A stretch of DNA of 64,000 bases. It comes from JAODBQ01 sp047602055. Its GTDB lineage: Bacteria > Actinomycetota > Acidimicrobiia > Acidimicrobiales > Ilumatobacteraceae. The stretch covers positions 4,340,001 to 4,404,000 of the forward strand of contig JASGIG010000001.1 in NCBI GenBank assembly GCA_047602055.1. The letters are read 5' to 3'. Under the pieces are notes generated by a model. That model saw only the letters and a program-made list of their open reading frames with translations, searched no databases and was not told the DNA's origin. Shown piece after piece: positions 24,554 to 33,276 of the stretch. Position 1 is the stretch's first letter, and each line of letters starts with the position of its first letter. The position numbers and the translations under genes are program-made.

Positions 24554-24756
24554 CTCGGCGCCGAGCGCGGCGACGATCTCCTCGCCGCGCTGACCGCCGC
24601 CGAGGATGCCCGCGACGAGCTGGACGACGACGAGCTGGTGATGCGGTCACCTGGAAGCCCGAGGGCGTCGGCATCTTCGGCCCCACCCATCCCCCGGTGA
24701 CGTTCGCGCCAGGCCACTGAGGCGCCCTCGCTCGGGCGCGCCCATACTTGGCCGCC

Positions 24757-25797
24757 ATGACACGGGATCTGCAGCTCGGCTACTCGACCGGCTACTGGGG
24801 AAGCGGCCCGCCGGCCGGGGCCCTCGACGGCATCCAGGCCGCCGAACGCCTGGGCTACACGTCGACGTGGACGGCCGAGGCGTACGGCTCCGACGCCCTG
24901 ACCCCGCTGGCGTGGTGGGGCGCGCAGACGTCGACGATCCGCCTCGGCACCGGCATCGTCCAGATGAGCGCGCGGACCCCGGCGGCGACGGCGATGGCCG
25001 CGCTGACCCTCGACCACCTCTCCGGCGGGCGCTTCATCCTCGGCCTCGGCGCGTCCGGCCCGCAGGTGGTCGAGGGCTGGTACGGCCAGCCGTACCCGAA
25101 GCCGCTGGCGCGCACCCGCGAGTACGTCGAGGTGCTCCGCTCGATCTGGCGGCGCGACGCCCCCGTCGACCACCACGGCGAGTTCTACGACATGCCGCTG
25201 CAGGGCGGCACCGGCCTCGGCAAGCCGCTGAAGAGCACGGTCCACCCGCTGCGTGCCGACATCCCGATCTTCCTCGGCGCCGAGGGGCCGAAGAACGTCG
25301 CCCTCGCTGCCGAGATCTGCAACGGCTGGATGCCGCTGTTCTTCAGCCCGCGTGACGACGACCACTACCGGCGCTGCCTCGGCGAGGGCTTCGCCGCCGC
25401 CGGCGATCCCGGCAAGGCCGAGCGCTTCGAGGTGGCCTGCCCGGTGACGATCGTGGTCGGCGACGACGTCGAGCGCTGCGCCGACGCGGTGCGCCCGTTC
25501 CTCGCCCTGTACGCCGGCGGCATGGGGGCCCGCGGCGCGAACTTCCACTTCGAGGTGTTCGCCCGGATGGGCTACGAGGACGTCGCCACCCAGGTCCAGG
25601 ACCTCTACCTGCAGGGCAAGAAGGCCGAGGCCGCGGCGGCGATCCCGCTGCGGATGGTCGAGGACGTCGCCCTCGTCGGGCCCCCCGACAAGATCCGCGG
25701 CGAGCTGGACCGCTGGCGGGAGACGTGCATCACGACGTTCCTGGTCAGCGGTCCGCCATCGGTGCTCCCCACGTACGCCGAGCTGGTCCTCGGCTGA
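24757..25797 (+). CDS. LLM-class (F420-dependent type) oxidoreductase
   Basis: 346 residues from ATG 24757, with TTG 24748 as an in-frame alternative. Bacterial-luciferase-like TIM barrel: starts LQLGYSTGYWGSGPPAG, then GYTSTWTAEAYGSDALTPLA, IRLGTGIVQMSARTP, LSGGRFILGLGASGPQVVEG, WYGQPYPKPLARTREYVEVL and DIPIFLGAEGPKNV, which is the pattern of mycobacterial F420-dependent methylene-H4MPT-reductase-like enzymes. The substrate cannot be read from sequence. Repeat A5 starts at its stop; the MFS exporter follows on the same strand. Confidence 0.88.
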   Translation: MTRDLQLGYSTGYWGSGPPAGALDGIQAAERLGYTSTWTAEAYGSDALTPLAWWGAQTSTIRLGTGIVQMSARTPAATAMAALTLDHLSGGRFILGLGASGPQVVEGWYGQPYPKPLARTREYVEVLRSIWRRDAPVDHHGEFYDMPLQGGTGLGKPLKSTVHPLRADIPIFLGAEGPKNVALAAEICNGWMPLFFSPRDDDHYRRCLGEGFAAAGDPGKAERFEVACPVTIVVGDDVERCADAVRPFLALYAGGMGARGANFHFEVFARMGYEDVATQVQDLYLQGKKAEAAAAIPLRMVEDVALVGPPDKIRGELDRWRETCITTFLVSGPPSVLPTYAELVLG

Positions 25798-25886
25798 CGT
25801 TCGAGCTTCGGTCGCAGCCAAGCCGCTCCCTGCGCCTGCCGAGCTCGCCGCCTCCGCACTTCGGCACTCGCCGTTCCTCCGGTCGG
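25795..25886 (+). repeat. Stop-codon-associated repeat family A, copy A5
   Basis: Begins with the LLM gene stop (TGACGTTCGAGCTTCGG), then GCAGC-CAA-GCCGC (one A.C mismatch in the stem), CTCCCTGCGCCTGCCGAG and a UUCG loop whose stem is weakened by two A changes. The most degraded of the six copies. Confidence 0.8.
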
Positions 25887-25930
25887 GGGTGAGCCCGCGC
25901 AGCCCCTCCGCAGCGCGCCCACCCCGGTAT

Positions 25931-25948
25931 CTTGACCCGCTGGTCAAG
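25931..25948. promoter_or_regulatory. Operator-like palindrome directly before the MFS gene
   Basis: CTTGACC-CGCT-GGTCAAG, a perfect palindrome with 7-base arms and a 4-base centre, two bases before ATG 25951. A TATCTT at 25928-25933 overlaps it and could be a -10 element of a leaderless or near-leaderless transcript. The size and symmetry match TetR/MarR-type operators, and exporters are often controlled this way. No regulator gene adjoins it. Confidence 0.55.
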
Positions 25949-25950
25949 TC

Positions 25951-27279
25951 ATGCCGAGAACACACACGCCCGTCGCCGACATCCGCCACCCGTACATGCC
26001 CGGCAGCGCCCGGGCCGCGTTCGCCTATCCGGACTTCCGGCGGATGTGGGCCGGCTCGTTCGCCTCGAACGTCGGCACGTGGATGCAGAACGTCGTCCTG
26101 CCGGCGTACGTGTACGAGCGCACCGGCAAGGCGTCGATGGTCGCGCTCGTGTCGTTCGCCCAGCTCGGCCCGCTGCTGATCCTCAGCATCCCGGCCGGCG
26201 TCATCGCCGACCGCTTCGACCGGCGCCGCTGGCTGATCGCCATGCAGGTCGTCCAGCTGTGCTTCAGCGCCCTGCTCGCCCCGCTCGCCGCGGTGGACGC
26301 CTCGCTGGTGTGGCTGTTCCTCGTCGCCCTCGGCGTCGGCTGCGGCAACGCGCTGAACGCCCCGGCGTGGGCGGCGATGCTGCCGACGCTGGTGCGCAAG
26401 ACCGACCTGCTCGGGGCGATCTCGCTGAACTCGGTGATGATCAACGGCTCGCGGGTGATGGGCCCGGTGATCGTCGCCGTGCTGTCGCAGTTCGGGATGA
26501 CCACCGCGCAGTTCTTCATGATGAACGCAGCGACGTACCTGTTCGTCATCCTCGCCCTGCTGCGCACCTCCCTGCCACCGACGCCACCGGTGAAGAAGGA
26601 GCCGGCGCTGCGCAGCTTCACGTCCGGGCTGCGCATCGCCCGAGCCCGCCCGGTCATCAGTCGCCTCCTGCTCACGCTGTTCACGTTCTCGCTGGTCTCG
26701 CTGCCGTTCATCGGCCTGTTCCCGGCCGTCGCCCGGCTGAACTTCGGCATCGACGAGAAGGCGCCGGCGTACAAGTGGCTGTACGCCACCTGGGGCCTCG
26801 GCGCCTGCCTCGGCGGCCTGGCGATCGGCACCGTGTTCGTCGCCTGGGACCAGCGCCGGCTGATCCAGTACGGGTTCGCGGCGTTCGGCGCCAGCCTCGC
26901 CGGGTTCGCCCTGGCCCGCGAGTCGATCGGCGCGTTCACGGTCGGCTTCGTACTCGGGTTCTTCTACTTCGGCACGACCACGGCGATGTCGACGATCTTC
27001 CAGGGCCGGGCCAGCGACAACGAGCGCGGCCGGTTGATGTCGCTGTGGTTCGTCAGCTTCGGCGGCACCGTGGCGATCGGCCCGCTGATCTTCGGGCCGA
27101 TCGTCGATGCGATCGGTGCCCGCTGGGTGCTGCTGGCCGGCGCGGCCTGGTCGGTGTTCCTGGCGTGGTGGTGCAACCTGCGCCGGCTCGACCGGCTACA
27201 TGGCCTGCAGGACGACGACCCATCGCTCGAGTCCGACCACGCGACTGCCTTTGACGAGGAGGGCGTCACCTCCGGCTAG
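25951..27279 (+). CDS. MFS transporter (EntS/MFS_3-like exporter)
   Basis: 442 residues with about 12 hydrophobic segments. The first is preceded by AFAYPDFRRMWAGSFASNVG and TWMQNVVLPAYVYERTG, typical of the MFS_3 (pfam05977) group that includes the enterobactin exporter EntS; the loop between helices 2 and 3 has AGVIADRFDRRRW, the MFS motif A. The central loop is cytoplasmic and basic (PPVKKEPALRSF). Substrate unknown; the operator-like palindrome at its start suggests inducible expression. Its last 84 bp overlap the 3' end of murF on the other strand. Confidence 0.9.
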   Translation: MPRTHTPVADIRHPYMPGSARAAFAYPDFRRMWAGSFASNVGTWMQNVVLPAYVYERTGKASMVALVSFAQLGPLLILSIPAGVIADRFDRRRWLIAMQVVQLCFSALLAPLAAVDASLVWLFLVALGVGCGNALNAPAWAAMLPTLVRKTDLLGAISLNSVMINGSRVMGPVIVAVLSQFGMTTAQFFMMNAATYLFVILALLRTSLPPTPPVKKEPALRSFTSGLRIARARPVISRLLLTLFTFSLVSLPFIGLFPAVARLNFGIDEKAPAYKWLYATWGLGACLGGLAIGTVFVAWDQRRLIQYGFAAFGASLAGFALARESIGAFTVGFVLGFFYFGTTTAMSTIFQGRASDNERGRLMSLWFVSFGGTVAIGPLIFGPIVDAIGARWVLLAGAAWSVFLAWWCNLRRLDRLHGLQDDDPSLESDHATAFDEEGVTSG

Positions 27280-28494
27280 CGCGCCGATGGCGGCGGCCGG
27301 GTCGTCGACCGGGTCGATGCCGTACAGGTCGGTGCCGACGGCGAGCACCTCGATCCCCAACGCCTCGGCCTCGGCGCGGATCGCCCGGTGCGTCGCCGGC
27401 GCCTCGGGGATCTCGGCCATCAGCCCGAGCAGGGCGCGGCGGCGCGTCGCCGGCAGCTCGGCGAGCGCGGCGAGCGCGGCGCGCATCGACGTCGGGTTGG
27501 CGTTGTAGCAGTCCTCGACGATCACGCCGCCCGACACGGTGCGCACCAACTGCATGCGCATCGGCGACAGGCCGGCGGTGGCGAGCGCGTCGGCCGCGGC
27601 GGCGACGTCGGCATCGACGGCACCGGCGATCGCCAGCGCCGCCGCGGCGTTCGACGCCATGTGCCGGCCGCTGACGCCGAGGCGCACGGCGACGGTGCCC
27701 CACGGCGTGTGCGCGGTGAACGACGGGCGGGCCAGCTCGTCGAGCGACACGCCGGCGATGCGCACGTCGGCGGTCGGGGACTCGCCGTAGGTCAGCACCG
27801 GCGCGGCGGCGCGCGAGCGCATCGCCAGCACCCGCTCGTCGTCGGCGTTGAGGATCGCCACACCGTCAGCCGGCAGCGCCTCGACCAGCTCGCCCTTCGC
27901 CCGAGCGACGCCGAGGGTCCCGCCGAGCAGGTCGCCGTGGGCCTCGGCGACGCGGGTGACGACGCCGAGGCGCGGTGTGGCGATCGTGCACAGCCGGGCG
28001 ATCTCGCCCGGGCCGCGCATGCCCATCTCGACGACGAGCACCTCGGCGTCGGCCGGCGTGGCGAGGATCGTCGTCGGCAGGCCCTGGTCGTTGTTGAAGC
28101 TGCGCTCGTTGGCGTGCACGCGCCGGCTGGCGGCGATCGCTGCGACGGCGAGGTCCTTGGTCGACGTCTTGCCGACGCTGCCGGTGATCCCGACGACCGG
28201 CCCGGCGAACCGCTGCCGGCGCAGCACCCGGGCCAGGTCCATCAGCGCTTGCAGCGTGTCGGCGACCTCGATCGCGCTGCCGTCACCGGCGGGACGGGCG
28301 GTGAGGTAGGCGCCAGCGCCGCGGGCCAGCGCGTCGCCGACGAACTCGTGGCCGTCGCGCTCGGCGACGAGCGGGACGAACAGCTGGCCGGGCGCCACCG
28401 TGCGGGAGTCGAACGACACGCCGTCGAGCTCGACGTCGGGCCCGACGAGCCGTCCACCGGTGGCAGTGGTCACCTCGATTGCCCGGAACCGCAT
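27196..28494 (-). CDS. murF: UDP-MurNAc-tripeptide:D-Ala-D-Ala ligase
   Basis: 432 residues from ATG 28494 (MRFRAIEVTTATGGRLVGPD). Adds D-Ala-D-Ala to the peptidoglycan precursor in the cytoplasm. Mur ligase ATP loop VGITGSVGKTSTKD at ~101-114, the NERSFNNDQGLPTTIL substrate region, VVEMGMRGPGEI, and the C-terminal NANPTSMRAAL and DALLVKGSRVVGLE. Stop TAG at 27196 lies inside the MFS gene. It is separate from any dcw cluster but divergent from ddl, which makes its substrate, so the two form a functional pair. Confidence 0.94.
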   Translation of the reverse strand: MRFRAIEVTTATGGRLVGPDVELDGVSFDSRTVAPGQLFVPLVAERDGHEFVGDALARGAGAYLTARPAGDGSAIEVADTLQALMDLARVLRRQRFAGPVVGITGSVGKTSTKDLAVAAIAASRRVHANERSFNNDQGLPTTILATPADAEVLVVEMGMRGPGEIARLCTIATPRLGVVTRVAEAHGDLLGGTLGVARAKGELVEALPADGVAILNADDERVLAMRSRAAAPVLTYGESPTADVRIAGVSLDELARPSFTAHTPWGTVAVRLGVSGRHMASNAAAALAIAGAVDADVAAAADALATAGLSPMRMQLVRTVSGGVIVEDCYNANPTSMRAALAALAELPATRRRALLGLMAEIPEAPATHRAIRAEAEALGIEVLAVGTDLYGIDPVDDPAAAIGALAGGDALLVKGSRVVGLERWVVVLQAM

Positions 28495-28532
28495 CGGCCG
28501 ACACGGTACCGTCGGGGCCCGTGACCCTGCCT

Positions 28533-28604
28533 TCCCGGGGGCTGCGCCCCCGGACCCCATCGACGTCCGCTCCGCTGGCGCTCCGCCGGCCGTCCGGCCC
28601 TGAG
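28533..28604 (-). repeat. Dispersed repeat family D, copy D3
   Basis: Contains GGGGGCTGCGCCCCC at 28537-28551 followed by CGGACCCCATCGACGTCCG and GGCCGTCCGGCC, matching the GATGGGG-(T)CCGGGGGC end of D1 and the GGACGTCGA of D4 when read on the minus strand. It lies in the 112-bp region between the divergent murF and ddl genes, so it does not start at a stop codon here. Confidence 0.7.
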
Positions 28605-28606
28605 CA

Positions 28607-29707
28607 GTGCCCGTGACCGGCGGATCCCTCCCGGAGCGGGTGAACCTCGTCGTCCTGTTCGGCGGGCGCTCGGCCGAGCACGACGTCAGCTGCACCAGCG
28701 CCACCCACGTGCTGCGCGCCGCCGACCCGGCCCGCTACCGGATCACCCCGATCGGCATCGGGCGCGACGGCTCGTGGGCGCTGGCCGCCGGCGCGGCCAA
28801 GGCGCTCGCCGAGGGCCCCGACGAACTGCCCGACCACCTCGACACCGCGGGCGAGACGGTGTCACCGGTCGACGTGCTCGCATCGGCGGGCGCCACGGAC
28901 GCCGACGCGCCCACCGTCGTCCTGCCGATCCTCCACGGCCCGATGGGCGAGGACGGCACGGTGCAGGGGCTGCTCGAGCTGGCCGACGTCGCCTACGTCG
29001 GCGCCGGCGTGCTCGGCTCGGCGGTCGGGATGGACAAGGCGATGGCCAAGCAGGTGCTCACCGCCAACGGCATCGCCCAGGCGCGCTACGTCGCCCTGCG
29101 CGAGGACGACCTGAAGCCGTCGACGCCCGCCTGGCTCGTCGAGCAGCTCGGCCTGCCGCTGTTCGTCAAGCCGGCGAACATGGGCAGCTCGATCGGCGTC
29201 AGCAAGGCCAACACCGTCGAGACGCTGCGCGACGCCATCGCCCTCGCCCTCACCTACGACGAGTGGGTCCTCGTCGAGGAGGCCGTCACCGGGCGAGAGA
29301 TCGAGGTGGCCGTGCTCGGTGGGCGGCCGCCGCGGGCCAGCGTCCCCGGCGAGATCGTCCCGGGCGCCGAGTTCTACGACTACGAGGACAAGTACGTCGA
29401 CGACGGCTCGCAGGCGCTCGTGCCCGCGCCCCTGTCGACGGCCGAGTCCGACGAGGTGCGCGCCCTCGCCGTGCGGGTGTTCGAGGTGCTCCGTGCCGAC
29501 GGCCTGGCCCGGGCCGACTTCTTCTACGAAGAGGGCCGGCGCGGCTGGCTGTGCAACGAGATCAACACGATGCCCGGGTTCACGCCGATCTCGATGTACC
29601 CGAAGCTGTGGCAGGCGACCGGGCTGTCGTACCCGGCGCTGATCGACGAGCTGGTCCGCCTGGCGCTGGAGCGCCACGGCCGCCGCCGGCGCCGCACCGA
29701 CCACTGA
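28607..29707 (+). CDS. ddl: D-alanine-D-alanine ligase
   Basis: 366 residues from GTG 28607; GTG 28613 and GTG 28640 (just before NLVVLFGGRSAEHDVS) are alternative starts, the last having GGAG shortly upstream. ATP-grasp enzyme making the D-Ala-D-Ala used by MurF. Motifs: LFGGRSAEHDVS, LPILHGPMGEDGTVQGLLEL, GSAVGMDKAMAK, FVKPANMGSSIGVSK and the metal-binding EINTMPGFTPISMYP. Normal length. Divergent from murF. Confidence 0.95.
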   Translation: MPVTGGSLPERVNLVVLFGGRSAEHDVSCTSATHVLRAADPARYRITPIGIGRDGSWALAAGAAKALAEGPDELPDHLDTAGETVSPVDVLASAGATDADAPTVVLPILHGPMGEDGTVQGLLELADVAYVGAGVLGSAVGMDKAMAKQVLTANGIAQARYVALREDDLKPSTPAWLVEQLGLPLFVKPANMGSSIGVSKANTVETLRDAIALALTYDEWVLVEEAVTGREIEVAVLGGRPPRASVPGEIVPGAEFYDYEDKYVDDGSQALVPAPLSTAESDEVRALAVRVFEVLRADGLARADFFYEEGRRGWLCNEINTMPGFTPISMYPKLWQATGLSYPALIDELVRLALERHGRRRRRTDH

Positions 29708-29831
29708 CGACCGCGCCACCGCGCCACCGACGATCGGCCGACCGGTCGCCACGGGGAGTGATCCCGGGGTATCGGCGGCGGCTCGCGTGGGTAGATCTGG
29801 GGGCCACGTCTGCCGCGACCAAGGAGCCCCG

Positions 29832-30593
29832 ATGCAGCACCGCTTCCGTTCGTACACCGCCACGTTCGCCGCCGCGGCGGCACTGACCGTCGGCTTCGCC
29901 GCGTGCGGCAGCGACTCGAAGTCGGCCGGCACCACGGAGGCGACGGTCGAGGAGACGGACGCGACGGATGCCCCGACGACCACCGCCGACACGGCCGCGA
30001 AGACGACGAAGGCGCCGACGACGATCGGGCGGTCGACCACGACCGAGGCCGGCGCGACCGACTCGACCGACGCGACGAGCACGGCCGATGCCGGCAGCGA
30101 CGACACCGTCGACGACAGCGGCGCCGTGCCGAACGGCTGGGTGGCCTACACCTCCACCCCGGGCGACTACGACGTCGCCTTCCCGAGCACGCCGACGGAA
30201 CGGACGCAGGCCGCGCCGCTGCCGGACGGGTCGACGATCGACATGGTCATCGTCGGCTCCCAGTCGGCCAACACGTTCTTCGGCACGGCCCGCGGCGAGT
30301 ACCCGGCCGGCTCGATCACCGACGTCGACGCGTCGCTGCAGGGCGCGCAGGACACGGCGATCCAGAACGTCAACGGGACGCTGATCGACAGCCAGGACAT
30401 CACGCTGCAGGGCCGCCCCGGCCGGCAGTTCTCGGCATCGGTCACCAGCAACGGCCAGCAGGGAACGCTGATCCAGCGGGTGTTCCTCGACGGCGACACG
30501 ATCTACCAGAACATCGTCGTCGGCGCCGGCACCCTGTCCCCCACCGACGACAGGGTCGCCTCCTTCTTCGACTCCTTCGAGTTCACGAGCTGA
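29832..30593 (+). CDS. Secreted lipoprotein of unknown function
   Basis: 253 residues from ATG 29832, with AAGGAG 5 bp upstream. The N-terminus has a signal peptide ending in a lipobox (VGFAACGSDS, Cys25), so it is probably anchored to the outer face of the membrane. A Thr/Ser/Asp-rich linker (residues ~35-100) leads to a globular C-terminal domain beginning GWVAYTSTPGDYDVAFPSTP, which resembles short beta-rich domains found in actinobacterial lipoproteins. No enzyme motif. Its last 11 bp overlap the convergent LLM gene. Confidence 0.75.
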   Translation: MQHRFRSYTATFAAAAALTVGFAACGSDSKSAGTTEATVEETDATDAPTTTADTAAKTTKAPTTIGRSTTTEAGATDSTDATSTADAGSDDTVDDSGAVPNGWVAYTSTPGDYDVAFPSTPTERTQAAPLPDGSTIDMVIVGSQSANTFFGTARGEYPAGSITDVDASLQGAQDTAIQNVNGTLIDSQDITLQGRPGRQFSASVTSNGQQGTLIQRVFLDGDTIYQNIVVGAGTLSPTDDRVASFFDSFEFTS

Positions 30594-31578
30594 AGGCTTC
30601 GACGCTCGATTCGCTCGCTGCCGATCGGGCGCGCAGGGCCTGGCTGACGGCGATCACGTCGTCGAGTTGGGCCAGCGCGACGTCGGGCTCGGGGGCCGGG
30701 AAGAAGGCGACGTGGCCGGTGCCGGCCGCCTCCAGCGCGGCGACATGGGCTGCGACGTCGTCCATCGTCCCGGCACCGCTCAGCTCGGTCCACCACTCGT
30801 CGGGCATGCCGACGATGCCGTCGATCCCGCGGTCGGCCACCAGCGCCCGGAGGTCGGCGAAGAACGGGGCGTGGCGCAGCCCGGTCGACGGTGAGGCGAC
30901 CATCTCGGCGATGAACGGGGCGATGTCGCCGCGGGCCTCGCCGCGGTCGGCGCCGAGGCTGATCGTCGAGTAGACGGCGACGTCGAAGCCCGCCGGCGCC
31001 CCAGCAGTCGCGATCGCGTCGCGCACCGCCGCCGGCCCGCTCAGCTCGGCGAGGACCACGCCGTCGGCGCAGCGGCCGGCGGCAGCCAGCGAGCGCGGGC
31101 CGCGCACGCCGGCGAGGACCGGCGGCTGCACGGCCGGTGGTGCGTCGAGGCGTACGTGGTCGAGGGCCACGCCGGCCTCGTCGGCGGTGACCTCCTCGCC
31201 GGCGAGCAGCCGGCGGACTGCCGAGATCGTCGCCTCCAACGTCGCCACGGGATGCGCCGGACGGACGCCCATCTGCCCCATCCAGTCCTGGACGCCGTGC
31301 CCGATGCCGGCGATCACCCGCCCCGGCGCGAGCGCCGCGAGGGTGGCGATCTCCATCGCCGTGACCGCCGCGGTGCGGGCGACGGCCGGCAGGATCCCGA
31401 TGCCGACGGTGAGCCGCTCGGTGCGGGCGAGCGCCGTCGCCGCCAGGCTGATCCCGGCGGTGTAGAAGCAGTCCTCGATCACCCACAGCTCGTCGACCCC
31501 GGCGGCGTCGAGTCGCTCGGCGAACGTCGTGATCAACGGTGCCGGCAGCTCGCGGGGGAAGCACATGCCGATGCGCAT
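30583..31578 (-). CDS. LLM-class (F420-dependent type) oxidoreductase
   Basis: 331 residues from ATG 31578 (MRIGMCFPRELPAPLITTFA). Luciferase-like fold: GVDELWVIEDCFYTAGISLA, TERLTVGIGILPAVARTAAV, LAPGRVIAGIGHGVQDWMGQ, and a VLAGVRGPRSLAAAGRCADG strand. A second family member beside the one at 24.8 kb but clearly a different subgroup. Cofactor (F420 or FMN) and substrate are not determined. Divergent from the DUF1353 gene with 58 bp between starts. Confidence 0.82.
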   Translation of the reverse strand: MRIGMCFPRELPAPLITTFAERLDAAGVDELWVIEDCFYTAGISLAATALARTERLTVGIGILPAVARTAAVTAMEIATLAALAPGRVIAGIGHGVQDWMGQMGVRPAHPVATLEATISAVRRLLAGEEVTADEAGVALDHVRLDAPPAVQPPVLAGVRGPRSLAAAGRCADGVVLAELSGPAAVRDAIATAGAPAGFDVAVYSTISLGADRGEARGDIAPFIAEMVASPSTGLRHAPFFADLRALVADRGIDGIVGMPDEWWTELSGAGTMDDVAAHVAALEAAGTGHVAFFPAPEPDVALAQLDDVIAVSQALRARSAASESSVEAFSS

Positions 31579-31636
31579 GCGGCATGCTCCCACCGACGTG
31601 CACGATCGGGCGCCCCGAACGAGTGAAGATGGCGCG

Positions 31637-32494
31637 ATGACGACGAGCTGGACGCGCTGGCGGGTGGCGCCCGGCTTCGAGGTCGCCTCGCCCGACGGCC
31701 TCGTGCGCATGCAGCAGGTCGACCGGAAGAACTTCCAGGTCCTCGACGCGTTCCGCTTCACCGATGCGACGGTGCTCGCCGACATCCGCAAGCGGGTGCC
31801 GTCGACCGTGCCCGATCCCGACCGCGCCGTCGAGGACGCCCGCACGCTGCGGCCGGTGCCGCCCGTCGTCCCGGCAGCGCCGCCACCGAACCCCGGCACC
31901 ACCTCACCAACCGGTGCCACGCAGGCCACCGGCGGGCCGGAGAGCGTCACCGACCTGGCGTCGATCCCGTGGTTCATGCGCTGGTTCGTCAACACCTATG
32001 GCAAGCACACGCTGGCGGCGATCCTCCACGACCAGCTGATCGGCGACAGGGCCAACAGCGGTGCGCTCGGCAGCGACACGCTGGCCGACCGCTTCTTCCG
32101 GGAGATGATGGGCACAGCCGGCGTGCGCTGGCTGAAGCGCTGGATCATGTGGGCGGCCGTGGCGATCCGCAGCCGCTGGGCCGTCGGCGGGATCAAGCGA
32201 GCCGGGCTGATCCTGTGGTTCCTGCTGGCGATCGGCGGCATCGGGCTCGGCGCCGCGTCGTTCGGCGCGGCGGCCGGCTGGGGCCATCTGTTCGGCTGGA
32301 GCGGGTGGGCGCTGCTCGCCGTCGCCGCCGTGCTGCCGGTGGTGTCCGCACCGTTGTGGGGCAAGCAGTTCGGCGCCAGCCTGATCGCCGCGCCGGTGGC
32401 GATGTTCCTGCTCCCCGCCGCCGTCCTGGCGGCCGTCGGCATGGCGATCTACCTCGTGCTCGAAGGCATCTTCTACCTCCTCGGCCGCCGCTGA
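31637..32494 (+). CDS. DUF1353 domain membrane protein
   Basis: 285 residues from ATG 31637. The first half carries the DUF1353 signature TDLASIPWFMRWFVNTYGKH followed by TLAAILHDQL, a family also found in phage genomes with no established role; a Pro-rich linker (residues ~72-100) precedes it. The second half contains three hydrophobic segments (AGLILWFLLAIGGIGLG, WALLAVAAVLPVV, LLPAAVLAAVGMAIYLVL), so the protein is membrane-bound, an addition to the plain domain. Convergent with the TetR gene, with repeat C1 between. Confidence 0.72.
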   Translation: MTTSWTRWRVAPGFEVASPDGLVRMQQVDRKNFQVLDAFRFTDATVLADIRKRVPSTVPDPDRAVEDARTLRPVPPVVPAAPPPNPGTTSPTGATQATGGPESVTDLASIPWFMRWFVNTYGKHTLAAILHDQLIGDRANSGALGSDTLADRFFREMMGTAGVRWLKRWIMWAAVAIRSRWAVGGIKRAGLILWFLLAIGGIGLGAASFGAAAGWGHLFGWSGWALLAVAAVLPVVSAPLWGKQFGASLIAAPVAMFLLPAAVLAAVGMAIYLVLEGIFYLLGRR

Positions 32495-32528
32495 CCTCGC
32501 ACGACGGAGCTGCCGCCGCAAGGGCGGC

Positions 32529-32633
32529 GCGATTCGAGATGTGCGCACCGGAGCGGCACATCTCCAATCGCCCGCCGCCACCATCCCGACGCGATTCGAG
32601 ATGTGCGCACGGGGACGGCACATCTCGAATCGC
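32529..32633. repeat. Hairpin repeat family C, locus C1
   Basis: Two tandem hairpins: 32529-32571 (GCGATTCGAGATGTGC / GCACATCTCCAATCGC, one mismatch) and 32591-32633 (16-base perfect arms GCGATTCGAGATGTGC / GCACATCTCGAATCGC), each with an 11-base loop beginning GCAC. They lie between convergent stops (DUF1353 and TetR), a position suited to a two-way terminator. Confidence 0.85.
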
Positions 32634-32642
32634 ACGACGGGG

Positions 32643-33236
32643 CTATGGAGTCAGGGCAGCGCGCAGGAAGCTGCGCAGCTCGGCGCGCAGGCGGCGCAGG
32701 CCGACCGTCGTCGCATCCCAACCGACGGCCCGCAGCGCCTCCGGTTCGGTGGCGATCCCAGTCACGGTGGCGTAGCAGAGCGCGGCGAGCAGGCGTGGGT
32801 CGGCGCGGCGCAGGCGCCCGGCGTCCATCTCCGCCGCCAGATAGGTCGTCGCCCGATCGACCAGCGGGGCCAGCTCGGCGGCCACCTGCCCGGCAACCTC
32901 AGGCTTCAATCGGCCGATCTCGCGGACCAGCCCGAGCACGGCCGGGCGGCGCACCGCCTGGCGGAACACGGCGTCGACGACCGCGTCGACTCGGGCCAGC
33001 GGCTCGTCCGGCGCAGCGCGCACTGCGGCCGTGACCGCCAGCGAGAGCTGCTTGGCGACGTCGGCCATCACCGCGGCCACCAGCTCGTCCTTGCTCGGGA
33101 ACCAGTACAGAAGCGTCTGCTTGGCGACGCCGACGTCGGCAGCGATCACGTCGAGCGACACCGCGTCGACGCCGCGGCGGCCGAACAGGTCGGTGGCGGC
33201 GGCCAGGATGCGCTGGCGCGTATCGGTGCGGGGCAT
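32643..33236 (-). CDS. TetR-family transcriptional regulator
   Basis: 197 residues from ATG 33236 (MPRTDTRQRILAAATDLFGR). N-terminal helix-turn-helix SLDVIAADVGVAKQTLLYWF at residues ~26-45, the classical TetR recognition region, then a helical ligand/dimer domain. Divergent from the FAR-HAD gene with 40 bp between starts, which contain a 16-bp palindrome; it probably represses itself and the lipid cluster. Ligand unknown, an acyl-CoA being a reasonable guess from the neighbours. Confidence 0.88.
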   Translation of the reverse strand: MPRTDTRQRILAAATDLFGRRGVDAVSLDVIAADVGVAKQTLLYWFPSKDELVAAVMADVAKQLSLAVTAAVRAAPDEPLARVDAVVDAVFRQAVRRPAVLGLVREIGRLKPEVAGQVAAELAPLVDRATTYLAAEMDAGRLRRADPRLLAALCYATVTGIATEPEALRAVGWDATTVGLRRLRAELRSFLRAALTP

Positions 33237-33237
33237 C

Positions 33238-33253
33238 TCTACCGGATGGTAGA
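33238..33253. promoter_or_regulatory. Probable TetR operator
   Basis: Perfect palindrome TCTACC-GGAT-GGTAGA two bases outside the TetR start codon and 24 bp before the FAR-HAD start, in the shared divergent promoter. Six-base arms with a 4-base centre are common for TetR sites. TAGAAC at 33263-33268 could be the -10 of the cluster. Confidence 0.5.
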
Positions 33254-33276
33254 CGACCTGTGCTAGAACGTCATCG

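Noticed and set aside
24497..24700. Short plus-strand frame with acidic coding-like peptide opposite the nucleotidyltransferase relic
   Set aside because: No ribosome binding site or known motif, and the opposite strand shows the recognisable opening of a protein family; probably antisense coincidence.
29832..30593. Lipoprotein at 29.8 kb as the binding protein of an ABC importer
   Set aside because: The C-terminal domain is too short for a solute-binding protein and no transporter genes adjoin it.
31637..32494. Prophage marker from the DUF1353 domain
   Set aside because: The domain occurs in phages, but the gene is fused to membrane segments and its neighbours are all chromosomal-type genes; no phage structural or integration gene is present.
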